From Papilionanthe hookeriana x Papilionanthe teres (Eukaryota; Streptophyta; Magnoliopsida; Asparagales; Orchidaceae): a stretch of DNA of 64,000 nucleotides. Every line of letters begins with the position of its first letter. Within the stretch, counting starts at the first letter, position 1. The stretch is taken from contig CM040424.1 in the NCBI GenBank assembly GCA_022702705.1, positions 137,813,665 through 137,877,664 of the forward strand, read 5' to 3'. Below, piece after piece: positions 43,321-52,896 of the stretch. The notes under the pieces were generated by a model. The model ran no database searches, was not told the origin of the DNA, and worked only from the letters and a program-made list of their open reading frames with translations. The position numbers were made by a program, and so were the translations under genes.

Positions 43321-44215
43321 TATGATCTTAGAAAAAGTTGAATTTAAGCTAATAGGTCTAAAATCAGACCAAGAAGCTTTAATTGTATTCTTAGGAATCA
43401 GAATAATAGTTGAAGAAGCAAAATATTTAGACAATTGATTACCATGGAAGTAACTTTGTACAGCGACGAGTAATATCGGATTTGATAATATGCCAAAATT
43501 TTTTATAAAAATCAGGTGTGAACCCATCCGGTCCTCGTGACCTAATCACTTTCCATAGAGTTAATGGCAATAGAAATCTCATGTTCATTAGGAGCAGCAG
43601 CTAAATCCAATGATTGATTAATGATCCAGAAGAAGAAAATATGGAAGTAGAAAACATATTAGAGTTAGTGGTCTGGGCAGCAAACAACTCACTGAAATAA
43701 GAAACAGCATTCTCAGCAATATCCTTAGTATTTAATAGAGATCTGTTGTCAATTGTCTTAATTTGGAGGATAGTGTTGAGTGATCTTTTTTATTTAATAA
43801 GAGCATGGAAAAATTTAGAATTTATGTCCCCATGATGGAACCAGTTTGCAGCGGCTTTCTACTGCAGAAATAACTCTTCTTGATGAATTGCAGAATTTAA
43901 ATTGGCATAGGCAGCAGATAATTGTTGTTCAGAAGCTCTCCCAGCTTCAACATCTTTTTCCACAGCAGAAACAAAAACTTCAGCTGAACAGACCTTTTGA
44001 TGAATATTTCCAAATACATTCCAGTTCCATACTTTAAGTTCCTTAGCTAGTCTTTTATGTAAAAACCATAATTTGATAATAGGATTTGGAAAACCAGTGA
44101 TAGGAGCACACCAATTCCTCTCAATTACTTTATTGAAATCGGGGTGATCGGACCAAACATTTAGATACCCGAATGAATTAGATTTCAACACGTAAAAAGG
44201 AGCACAGACAAACAA
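43310..44215 (-). pseudogene. LINE 2 ORF2 region before RT and RT N-terminus
   Basis: The frame 44215-43859 reads VIERNWCAPITGFPNP and LKVWNWNVFGNIHQKVCSA. Further on, FASSTIILIPKNTIKASWSD and FRPISLNSTFSKIISRK are the first RT motifs (frame 43527-43258). The sequence then jumps from the FRPISL motif to a segment that normally lies after the catalytic YADD box. About 250 residues of RT are absent. Confidence 0.82.
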
Positions 44216-44867
44216 GCAAAGGAGAATGATCAGAACCCATTCTAGCCAAATGTTTAACTTTGGAAATAGGGAACATGTTAATCCAAGATTGATTAACTAA
44301 TATTCTATCAAGCCTTTCATATAATGATCCTCTCTTCCAAGTAAAAGGAGAACCTTCAAAGCCAATATCAACAAGCTTGGCAGAATGAATATCATTAGTA
44401 AATTTCAACATCTCTATTAAATTGGGATTCATGCCTCCTTTCTTCTCACTAGGATGAGCAATGAAATTGAAATCTCCACCCACCATCCAACTTTCTGACA
44501 TTGTTAAACTAATCTCATGAATTTTATTCCAAAGCTCTAATCTGTCATTAGAGAGAGAAGCAGCATACACAAAGGATGCAAAACCCTGAAAATGATCTAA
44601 CTGAAAATGAAAATGTAAAATCTGGGAATGATCATGAAGAACATTCACCAATAATTCCTTTCTATAGAGCAGCCAGATCTTATTAGAACAATTTGATAAA
44701 AAAGAAAATCCAGGAAATTTTCTGATGTATTTATCAAAATTAGATTTCACCAAAGGTTCCAAAAGCACAATCACCCAAAACTTATGAATCTTGTTTAGAC
44801 TCAGAATTCTATTAAGGGAGCCAGGATTGGCCACTCCCCTAATATTCCAGCATATGAACTTAATCAT
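44178..44867 (-). CDS. LINE 2 ORF2 endonuclease part (APE type)
   Basis: The open frame holds the whole endonuclease. I choose the ATG at 44865-44867 (MIKFICWNIRG) over the one at 44885 because LINE 1 has the same start and the same ATGATTAA overlap with ORF1. Motifs are WNIRG, VLLEPLV (catalytic Glu), GGDFNFIAHPSEKKGG, FTWKRG, ERLDRILVN and MGSDHSPLLV, which match AP-like endonucleases of plant L1 LINEs. It would nick AT-rich target DNA to prime reverse transcription. The frame is lost soon after SDHSPLL, so no full ORF2 product can be made. Confidence 0.85.
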   Translation of the reverse strand: MIKFICWNIRGVANPGSLNRILSLNKIHKFWVIVLLEPLVKSNFDKYIRKFPGFSFLSNCSNKIWLLYRKELLVNVLHDHSQILHFHFQLDHFQGFASFVYAASLSNDRLELWNKIHEISLTMSESWMVGGDFNFIAHPSEKKGGMNPNLIEMLKFTNDIHSAKLVDIGFEGSPFTWKRGSLYERLDRILVNQSWINMFPISKVKHLARMGSDHSPLLVCLCSFLRVEI

Positions 44868-46422
44868 GAAGGGCAAGCTTTCCACTTCTAGTAAGCCTAG
44901 AAGAGGAAGATAGAATAAAGTTAGCTTCAGATAAAGACAATAAATCAGCAGATTTCTTTTTCTTTTTAGACTTCTTGATCAACCAATCATCCTTAAGATC
45001 ATTAGCAGCAGCATCCAAATTATCCAAGGAAGAAGTTAACCCATCTTGAGCAACATTTTGAAAAATGGGATAATCAACGGGTTTGGGGATAGTTGAAACT
45101 GAATTATACTGTATATTATTTGAAAATTTTAAATCTCTTCCAACATGTTCAATAACAGTACCTTCTTTCTCAAGAATGATCAAATCAGAAGAAGTTTCAG
45201 AATGAATAAAAGATGGAACATCTGGTACATTAGAAACAGTTACAGAATTCTGAATAACATTCTGCAAAGATAAATCAGAATTACCAACAGGATCCATCAC
45301 TTCCATGGCAGAATTGTTTGTAACAGGCTCATTATCAGTAAAAATAACTCCTTGTTTAAGTTGAACCAAGATTGAATTAGAATCATCAGAAATAGATGCA
45401 GGATTAGATAAAGATAAAGTAATTTCAGGAACCTCAGAAGGAATTGAAGGAAGAATGCCAGAAACAACAGAAGCCATCCTCCCAACTTCTACAGCAGGCA
45501 CAATAGCAGGCATTACAGCAGGCACTACATCAGGTACAGCAGGCACTACATCAGGTACAGCAGGCATTACAGCAGGCACTACATCAGGTTTGGAGTTATC
45601 TGCAGTAGAAATAACCACCTTAGCATTTGCAGGCCTAAGATTAGGATGAATCCTATAACAGTTGTCTTTACAATGACCAAACATCTTGCAATTACAACAG
45701 TATGCAAGCCTTTGTTCTATAATTAGTGGTTGCCAATAACCATTATGTGGAGTTCCAAGCCAAATTTCCTCAACATCAGGAAGAGTAATGTCTCTTTCAA
45801 CTAGAATCCTTGCTAAAGAAGGTCTAGACAAATTAAAAGTAGAGATATCCAATTTTAGAGGCTTCCCCAAAGCAGTACCAATTGCATAGATCACTTGATG
45901 ATTGAAATATTGTAATTTCAGATTAGGAATTCTAAACCAAACAGGAATAATAGGAGCTTCTTGATTAGAATCAAAATCAGGAGACCATTTCAGAATTTTC
46001 ATATATTTTCCATCCATCATCAAGAACTTTTTAGAAAACAAATTTGCATAGTCCTCATCTTTAGAAAGCTTAATCATAATATGTCTTCCATCAAACAGCC
46101 CAACCTTCCATGAACCAGACAATTTCAAATCTTCAAAACATTTCCTTATTCTTTCCATCTTAGGATGCCCATATTGAAACTTCCCCACAAGAGTATATTT
46201 ATGAACTTCAACCAAGGAAGCAAGCTCAGAATCCGTGAAGATTAAGGCAGGCTTACCTCCCTTCTTGCTTACTTGTTTAATAAAAGGGCAATTACCCCTA
46301 CCAGCAGCTGTTTCATGATAGCAATTAGGAAAAACCAATTTATCTGACAGATCTGCAGCAGCATTTACCACATCCACAAAAGAAGTCTTGCCAGGAATAT
46401 CAATAGAAGAAGAATCAGCCAT
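44860..46422 (-). CDS. LINE 2 ORF1 protein (DUF4283, zinc knuckle), intact
   Basis: This is a complete 520-residue frame from the ATG at 46422 (MADSSSIDIPGKTSF). An in-frame ATG at 46512 would add 30 hydrophobic residues, but homology to LINE 1 begins at 46422. The DUF4283 region covers roughly residues 60-220 (LVGKFQYGHPKMERI, GLFDGRHIMIKLS, PVWFRIPNLKLQYF). The CCHC knuckle CNCKMFGHCKDNC follows (about residue 250). Then comes a repeat of PAVPDVVPAV type (nucleotides 45490-45590) and a Ser/Asp-rich tail ending SGKLALHD. It would bind the LINE RNA. Confidence 0.87.
   Translation of the reverse strand: MADSSSIDIPGKTSFVDVVNAAADLSDKLVFPNCYHETAAGRGNCPFIKQVSKKGGKPALIFTDSELASLVEVHKYTLVGKFQYGHPKMERIRKCFEDLKLSGSWKVGLFDGRHIMIKLSKDEDYANLFSKKFLMMDGKYMKILKWSPDFDSNQEAPIIPVWFRIPNLKLQYFNHQVIYAIGTALGKPLKLDISTFNLSRPSLARILVERDITLPDVEEIWLGTPHNGYWQPLIIEQRLAYCCNCKMFGHCKDNCYRIHPNLRPANAKVVISTADNSKPDVVPAVMPAVPDVVPAVPDVVPAVMPAIVPAVEVGRMASVVSGILPSIPSEVPEITLSLSNPASISDDSNSILVQLKQGVIFTDNEPVTNNSAMEVMDPVGNSDLSLQNVIQNSVTVSNVPDVPSFIHSETSSDLIILEKEGTVIEHVGRDLKFSNNIQYNSVSTIPKPVDYPIFQNVAQDGLTSSLDNLDAAANDLKDDWLIKKSKKKKKSADLLSLSEANFILSSSSRLTRSGKLALHD
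45490..45590 (-). repeat. Short in-frame minisatellite in LINE 2 ORF1
   Basis: Units of GCAGGCACTACATCAGGTAC and GCAGGCATTACA on the plus strand repeat about five times, encoding PDVVPAV/PAVMPAV on the minus strand. It lies in the linker after the zinc knuckle. The unit lengths keep the frame. Confidence 0.8.
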
Positions 46423-46619
46423 GAAAAGAGAACCAGACAAAGAACAAGAAAATTCAAAAGATTTGAATTTCAAGAACCCGGGAAAACCAAAAGAAGCAAA
46501 AAAAACCTCCAATCCAAATTGCAGAAGCCTACCCGAACATCAGAATTCAGCAGGAAGCAAGAAAAGAAGGATCAAACAGGAGAAAACTCCAACTAAAATC
46601 AAAAGAAATGAGTAAGATT

Positions 46620-46795
46620 TTCAAATTGCCTCAAGAAAACTTCCTGGAATTCTGGATCTCCCATCTTCATTTGATGAATATACAGAAATTTCTAGAGAGA
46701 CTAACGTGATATGGTTACATATGTAACACGTATACTCCATTGGGGACCACCATTATGAAATAATTTTTGATAGTGGGTTTTGATTCTCACTAATA
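46620..46795 (-). repeat. Copia 3' LTR, proximal fragment
   Basis: On the minus strand it starts TATTAGTGAGAATC at 46795 and includes the block AATTATTTCATAATGGTGGT with CCCC, also found at the start of the 5' LTR (50183). The two copies share GAATAT(A/G)CAGAAA and AGAGAGACTAA further along, then similarity fades near 46620, where LINE 2 begins. Confidence 0.75.
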
Positions 46796-46825
46796 CTCTC
46801 CTGCAAGCTGACGGTTCGAGGAAGG

Positions 46826-46881
46826 ACTGTGAGCTTGGCACGACAATCTTGAAACTGTGAGCTTGGCACGACAATCTTGAA
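46826..46881. repeat. 28-bp perfect tandem duplication in the Copia pol end
   Basis: The 28-bp unit starting ACTGTGAGCTTGGCACGACA occurs twice in a row (46826-46853, 46854-46881). It duplicates the coding end of pol and shifts the frame, since 28 is not a multiple of three. Confidence 0.9.
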
Positions 46882-49800
46882 ACTTCTCTTGGAAAGGAAT
46901 TTTGTAAATATGTTTGCTTGTTGCTCTTGAGTGTATGTACACAATTTTGATATGATTGGCATTGATGTGGTCGGGAAAGAAATGATGGTAAATCTCAATA
47001 TGTTTCATCTTTGCATGGAAAATGGGATTGTTAGCTAGTGATATAGATGAAATGTTGTCACAATATAGTGAAGTTGGTTGTTGGAGATCAATCTCAATTC
47101 TTGAAAAAATCTGCAAAGCCAGAGAATGTTTGTGGTGGCAGTAGCTAGTGCCTGGTATTCAGTTTTGGTGGAGGACCTTGCCACAGCAGATTGCTTCTTT
47201 ACCATCCAGGAAATGAGTTGTCGAGAAAAAAAATAGTCCCGTGATTGAATTTTGGTCTGTTTGGTCCCCAGCCCAATTAGCATTAGGATATGAATTTAGT
47301 TGTAAATTTCCAGGTTGAATTAGTATGTCAAAGTGACTAGTTCCTTTCAGGTATCGAAGAAGATGTGTTAAATGTTTGTGGTGGGTGGTTGTGGAAGAAT
47401 GCATGTGCTGACGTAGGCAATTTACTGCATAGGATAGGTCTAGTCGCATTACTGTAAGGTATTAAAGGATGTGTGTCAGTTGACAATATAAGGTGGGGTT
47501 GTGAAAAGGGGTGCTCGATAATGCTGAAGCAGGTTGGTAGGTCGGTATAGGAGTTTAGTAGGAGAGAAATCTTTCTTTCCTACAAGATGAAGTAGTTGGA
47601 ATACCTACCTTTGCTAGTGTTAAAAATATTAATCCTCAGATTTTTGAACTTTTAAACCCATAAAAAGCTAATTATAGCATCGGTAATCTGTTTTATAGCG
47701 GTCGAATCATTTCCAATCCTTAATATATCATCAATATGGATGAGCACAGGTATGTGAGTGTCATTCTTGTGATAATGAAGTAAGGATGGATTAGCCTTGT
47801 TGAATTGGAACTCTGTTGTGATGAAAAACTCAGAGAAAGTGATGAACCACGGACTAGGAGTCTATTTAAGGCCATGTAATGATTTCTTAAGCAAGTACAA
47901 AAGGATGGGAAATTTTGGATCTTGGAACCTTGGAGGCTGCTTCATCTAGACTGTCTCATCGAGAGTGCCATGTAGGATTGTGTTATATATGTTGAATTGG
48001 AGGCTGGGCTAGTTGCGATGAAGAGCTACTACAATGAGAATATGAATGGTTGGAATTTTAGCTACCGGGCTGAACATTTCTTTGTAGTTGATTCAAAATT
48101 CTAGTTTGTTTCCTTGAGCAACTAAGCAGGCCTTGTAACATGTGACTTAGCCTTGCGAGTTGAATTTTGTGGTATATGTCCATTTCGAGCCAAGGATAGG
48201 TTAATTAACTGGTGCATGTTCTAATCTCGAATAAATTTTTCATTGGAGAGCATGGAACTCTTCAACATGGCATTCCCTTACTGTGAATATTTGGAAGATT
48301 AGGTAAAGCAAGTAGGGTCTGGCATGTGTTGAATTTGATGAAGTTTTTTTAATTTTTGGAGAGGTTTTAGATGGTCTATTTTGGGTACGGTCATCATATG
48401 ATGTGGGTGATCGATTGGGGAGGTGTGTGGTGTTGGTAGAGGGGATACAAGAAGGTTAGACGGTGTGGTTTTTTGTGGAGCTGTGGTAGAGTTGGATGGA
48501 ATCTGCTTGGGTGATTTGGGCTGAAGAGATGATGTGGGTTGAAGAAAGTATGGAGTAATAGTGGTAAAATTGGTAGGCTTTGTTGATTAGATCATAGGGG
48601 GAAGTTGGTTAAAATGGAAGGTCGTTTCGTCAAATACCACGTGTCAGGAGAATATGAATTTCTTGTGGTGGGATCATAACATTTTGTAACTCGTATGGGG
48701 TAGAGAGTAACCCAAGAAGATGCAATGTGTTGGTTGGGGTTCAACTTTGTGTGTTGCTTGAGGTTTCTTCAAGGGTAGCATGCATAGCTAAAAATGCAGT
48801 GGTGATCATATTATGGTGGGGATTGATGTAGGTGTTCATATGGTGAGATGTTATGTGCTGTTTTAGTGGGTATTCGATTTATAAGGTGAACTTTTGTGAT
48901 AATACCATCATACCAAAAATTATATGGTGCATGAGCTTAATGTGGTAATGCACGAGTGGTATCCATGAGATGGCAGTGTTTTCTTTCAACCACTTCATTT
49001 TGCTTGGACGTATATGGGCATGAGTATTCATGAACGATACCTTGATTGGTATGAAATGGTTGAGTTCATGGTTATTATTTTCTCATCCTTCATCAGATCG
49101 GAGGATCTTAATTATGGTGTTGAATTATTTTTGAAGTAGGCAAAGAAAATTGTTAGTGATTTAAGTAGTTTGAGATTTAGTATGCACAAGAAAGACCCAA
49201 CAAAAATTAGAGAAGTCATCGAAAAATGTAACATAGCATATATAACCATTTAAAGATGGAATTGGGATGGAGCCCATACATCACTATGAATGAGCTCAAG
49301 TAATTTCTATTTGCTTGTATTGGATCTTCCAGGTTATGAATTGCTGAGAGGTACTGTTTCATAGTGTTGTTCCTTCATCAAGATATGGTGTAATTCATTC
49401 TTTGACTGGATCACTTGAGACATGTTGGTTGGTTGAAATCTACATTCGAGTGTGCTTCATATGGAAATTGTGGATTGAAAATGAAGGATATAAGGGAGAA
49501 AGACATGAGTAATTGTGGAGTAAAATGAGGCTGTAAGATTTTGATCGATGAGGTGCCACATCTAAAATTGTGGGTTCATTGAGCTAGAGTTAGCATTTCC
49601 GGTGTATTGAGGTGGACAAATTAAGCTACCATAAAAAAATCCTACAAATCCATTTACAGAGAAGGTTTTTTAGAATATGAGCTCTTCAAATAGGGAAGTT
49701 ATCGTGAGCAGATATTGAGTGAGGTGTTTAAGTTGAGACATTAGGAGTTTAGAGAAGCGAAAAAACTGAGGCTCAATATAGAGAGTAGAGAATATTGGGA

Positions 49801-49920
49801 TTCAGCGACCATGGATTCAAGAAGAGAAAAGTAGAGAAAGGAGGAATGTAGATTTGGTAGTGATCACCAACCAATGAAACGAGTTCTGAATTAGGTAATA
49901 AAGATAGACAGCTTTATCTA

Positions 49921-49937
49921 GGCTGGCTCTGATGCCA
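49921..49937 (-). promoter_or_regulatory. Copia primer binding site (initiator Met tRNA type)
   Basis: The minus strand reads TGGCATCAGAGCCAGCC directly after the 5' LTR end CTCTTTCA. It differs by one base from the standard plant TGGTATCAGAGC site complementary to initiator tRNA-Met. Confidence 0.85.
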
Positions 49938-50183
49938 TGAAAGAGAACATTTCCTCATGAAACCAATTTACAGAGAGTTTCCAATGGAACAAAGAAATAT
50001 CACGTAAATAGTAAAATTGAGTTCACCTCTTCCCCATTTCTACATGTTACCATATATATATGAATATGCAGAAAGTTATAGAGAGACTAAAGTGATATGA
50101 TTTGTTAAGGTAAACACGTATACTCTCTTAGGGACCACCATTATGAAATAATTTTTTATAATGGGGATTAATTCTCACTAATA
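49938..50183 (-). repeat. Copia 5' LTR (246 bp)
   Basis: On the minus strand it runs from TATTAG (50183; normally TGTTAG) to CTCTTTCA (49938) next to the primer site. Parts match 46620-46795 and 35214-35263. It contains a short TATATATATATGG stretch. The bases outside the outer LTR ends (GCTCA on the right; AGATC before 35214 on the left) do not match, so no target duplication is seen. Confidence 0.8.
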
Positions 50184-51094
50184 GCTCAATTTAAGTATAC
50201 ATATTATTAATACTTAAATATATTAACAATTATTATTCATTTATTCTTCTTGTACAGGGAATATGGCTTTGGAACAAGATAATAATTTTATCATCTAAGA
50301 AAGAAATCTACAAAAATTACAATAGAATATTATCAAAATAATAAAATATGCTAATATGTTATTATAATATCATTCAAACTTATTGATTAACAAGCACAAG
50401 TACAATACACTTTAATATAAAATGACATCCCATCTCATGTTAGTCATAAAAACTGGACAATAAAAGGTCAAAGCATGACACAAATTTGTAGATATCACAA
50501 CATAACATGTAATAATTCTTCTTGTGCCCCAAAAATGATATGTAGGAATCTTGAGACAATCACCATTTTGCTCCGTTTGGCTCCGTTTTAGCTCTGTTTC
50601 GCCTTGTTTCAGTTGTGTTGCGTTCTAACAGATAGACCTACAAACTAAGCATGAAAACAACATTTATTTAAAGTGTAATCTCATTCAAAAATATGCAATA
50701 AGTGTAAAATAAATTAAGCATAAAAATACTTATCGAAATGTGTCAGGCCAAAATTTGCTTTCTTGCTCATTTTTGCTCCAAGTTGCATCGTTTTTGCTTC
50801 TTATTCTCCAATAGTCTATTTCTTGTACCTAACGCCAAAAAAATGAAAAATACATTTCTTTAAATTACAATATTATTAAAATTAAGCTTAAAATATATAT
50901 GTAAAATCAAGCATTTTTTAGGCTTGTCAAGTCCCCCAAACTTAAATGTTACTTTTCCTCAAGTAACATTATAACTTTAAAGACCAAATATGTTGAGTTG
51001 TGGTTGTGGGTTTTGGTGCGACTTTTTTTATTTACAAAAATTAATGAACTCAAATTTAGATTTTTATATTGATTTAAATGATAATGAGTCACAT
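50184..51094. other. AT-rich sequence with a partial LTR-end copy
   Basis: No gene is seen. The part 50750-50940 (TTGCTTC, ACATTTCTTTAAATTACAAT, AATCAAGCATTTTTTAGG) resembles the ends of the Athila-type LTR-like repeats at about 33220-33330 and 52490-52600, so an extra broken copy of that end is likely. CCCCCAAACTTAAATGTTAC follows at 50934. Confidence 0.4.
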
Positions 51095-52620
51095 AATTAA
51101 CGCAAGTATACGTATCGCTCAAGTAATATAGGGCTCTAATGGAGTCCTGGAATATTGATCCCATAGGGAGGCTTTACTTTTATGGCGTAGCACAAAAATC
51201 TCTTATCGAATCACAGCACAATTGCAAGTATTTTAATTCTTAAAGTAAAGACAAAACAGGTTCAGTTACTATATCTACCAAAGCATGTTCTAAATTCTAG
51301 CAAGTTAAACTAACACAAGACTAAATTTATAACAAAGTTCAACTGTAAGAAACAATCTTCCTACTTTCTATTCATAATGTGATGATTATTGTGATATAGA
51401 TCAGTGATCCAAATGTATTGTGCCAAATAGGAGCATTCCTATTCTTTAACAATATTTCAGTGTATAAGAACATTAACCAATCCTAAGTTTAGTCCCCAAA
51501 TCCGTAGTTAGGCTAGGAGGATACTAGCTCTCACTCCAGAGCTCCCACTTCCTTTCACCCGAAGGCTAACTCTCGCTTCAATTTCTAAACATTAGGACCA
51601 AATTGAGGATTTCAGCCTGTCACTCCAAAATCTCCAATTCCACGCCAATTAAAGTATATTTCCCAATTTATTTGCACTCAATCCCCATGAAATTCACCAT
51701 CCATGAAATTTGAATGTGACCTTCACTTTTGTTGTAGAACTTATAATCCTTTCGAAACATATGTTTCCCAACAAGTTTTAACAATTCAATTGGTCAGATT
51801 AAAAAGTAAATGAAGTACTAAGTGAAAAGATCATCAAAAATTCTCCATAATAAATTGGCACATCATTTCCATTTCACAAGATCAACACATCACATGAAAA
51901 GGAGAAAGACAAAGAAATCTACTCAAAACTCATGAGTAAAAGATGGTGAAACATAGATTTTATATATATAAATAATGTCATACAAATAAAGTAAAGTAAA
52001 AACTACTTATCTCAAACTCTTCCCAAAGTGAATCTCAAGGAATTCCTTTGACTCCTCTTCTTTCTTCACAACAACACACAATTCTCTTTTTAGAAAAGTA
52101 AGGAAGAAGAAATATCTCACTTTCCCTCTCCTCTCACACTCCTTAGAAGAGAAAACACAACCCTAACTTCCTACACAAAATGGAAAGAAAACTCTCTCTA
52201 AACTCTAAACTCTACCCTTCCTTTCTTCCCCGCTTTGAAATTTGGCTCCAAAAGTGTTTAAATTTTGTCAAAACTGAATTCCCAAGAGTTTCCTCAAGCA
52301 CCCTTTCAAAATTTGGCAAAATCGGGATAGGGCACTGTCTGGCACTAATAGGAGCGCTGTTCGGCACATTATTTCGCCAAAACATTGTAACTTTCTAGAA
52401 ACTGGCGTTGTCCGGTGCTAGTGACAGCTTCGTTCGGTACTAGTTCAATAAAATACACTTTTGTCCTTTTTCACTCCAAATTTGCTCCTTTTCACTTCCT
52501 TTTGCTCTAAAGGCCTAAAATCATTATACCTGCATGAAATCATCAAAAATACCTTCTTTTAAAGTGTAATATCATCAAAAATAGGTATGAAATGAATAAT
52601 AATAAGCTATCAAATTTTTA
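51095..52620 (-). repeat. Athila-type LTR-like repeat, right copy
   Basis: Homologous to 31740-33300 along its length and in the same orientation, with the same landmark blocks (ACGCAAGTATACGTATCGC, CAAATAGGAGCATTC, GGAGGATACTAGCTCTCAC, CCTGCATGAAATC). The copies are clearly diverged, so they are old. The frame at 52180-52398 is not conserved in the left copy and is not called. Confidence 0.6.
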
Positions 52621-52891
52621 GTGGATCAAGTTTCAATAGAGTTTCCTATAATTTTATCTCAGAAATATTAGTGTAACATAGGAGAAATTCTAGTAAATCA
52701 ACCTTGGACTAGAGTTTAAGATTATCTCATATTAAACTTAAGAATCCTGATTTTCTATTTATTTCAAAAGTTATTGAAACTTGTTAAACTAACGATTCAA
52801 AAAAGGTATAAAAAAAAAGAGATTGAGCACCTCATCTATATCAATTTAACTAATACCTTTTGAAATAAGAATAAGCTTAGGATTGTTTTTA

Positions 52892-52896
52892 AGTCT
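52892..52896. other. Target site duplication AGTCT, left
   Basis: The five bases immediately before the solo LTR start (TGTTAACC at 52897) are AGTCT, the same as those just after its end. Confidence 0.85.

Larger units (their letters stand above)
41327..46620 (-). mobile_element. L1-like LINE 2 (about 5.3 kb, internal RT deletion)
   Basis: It has the same layout as LINE 1 on the minus strand: ORF1 46422-44860, ORF2 from 44867, 3' UTR and (TA)n tail at 41327-41356. The two LINEs are related but clearly diverged in protein sequence. The central RT is missing (junction near 43305), so it cannot move by itself. ORF1 and the endonuclease are intact. The right end near 46615 borders Copia LTR sequence. 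Confidence 0.88.
46796..49937 (-). pseudogene. Ty1/Copia pol remnant
   Basis: Read on the minus strand, the internal region carries an integrase part (SCPYT...VVERKH near 49015-48960), an RT with HIDDILRIG (47745-47715; YVDD in most relatives), and RNase H: MRLDLSYAVNCLRQHM (47449), SYPNANWAGDQTDQNS, SWMVKKQSAVARSSTKTEYQ, LYCDNISSISLANNPIFHAK and MKHIEIYHHF. Integrase before RT defines Copia. There is almost no open frame longer than 100 codons, gag is not recognisable, and a 28-bp duplication (46826-46881) disturbs the end. The internal region is only about 3.1 kb, so a large part is deleted. Confidence 0.82.

Noticed and set aside
31740..52620. The two Athila-type LTR-like repeats as the LTR pair of one 20-kb element enclosing LINEs and Copia
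   Set aside because: The copies are in direct orientation, but they are strongly diverged, their ends are unclear, and Athila integrase and gag lie outside the interval. Separate old insertions are at least as likely.
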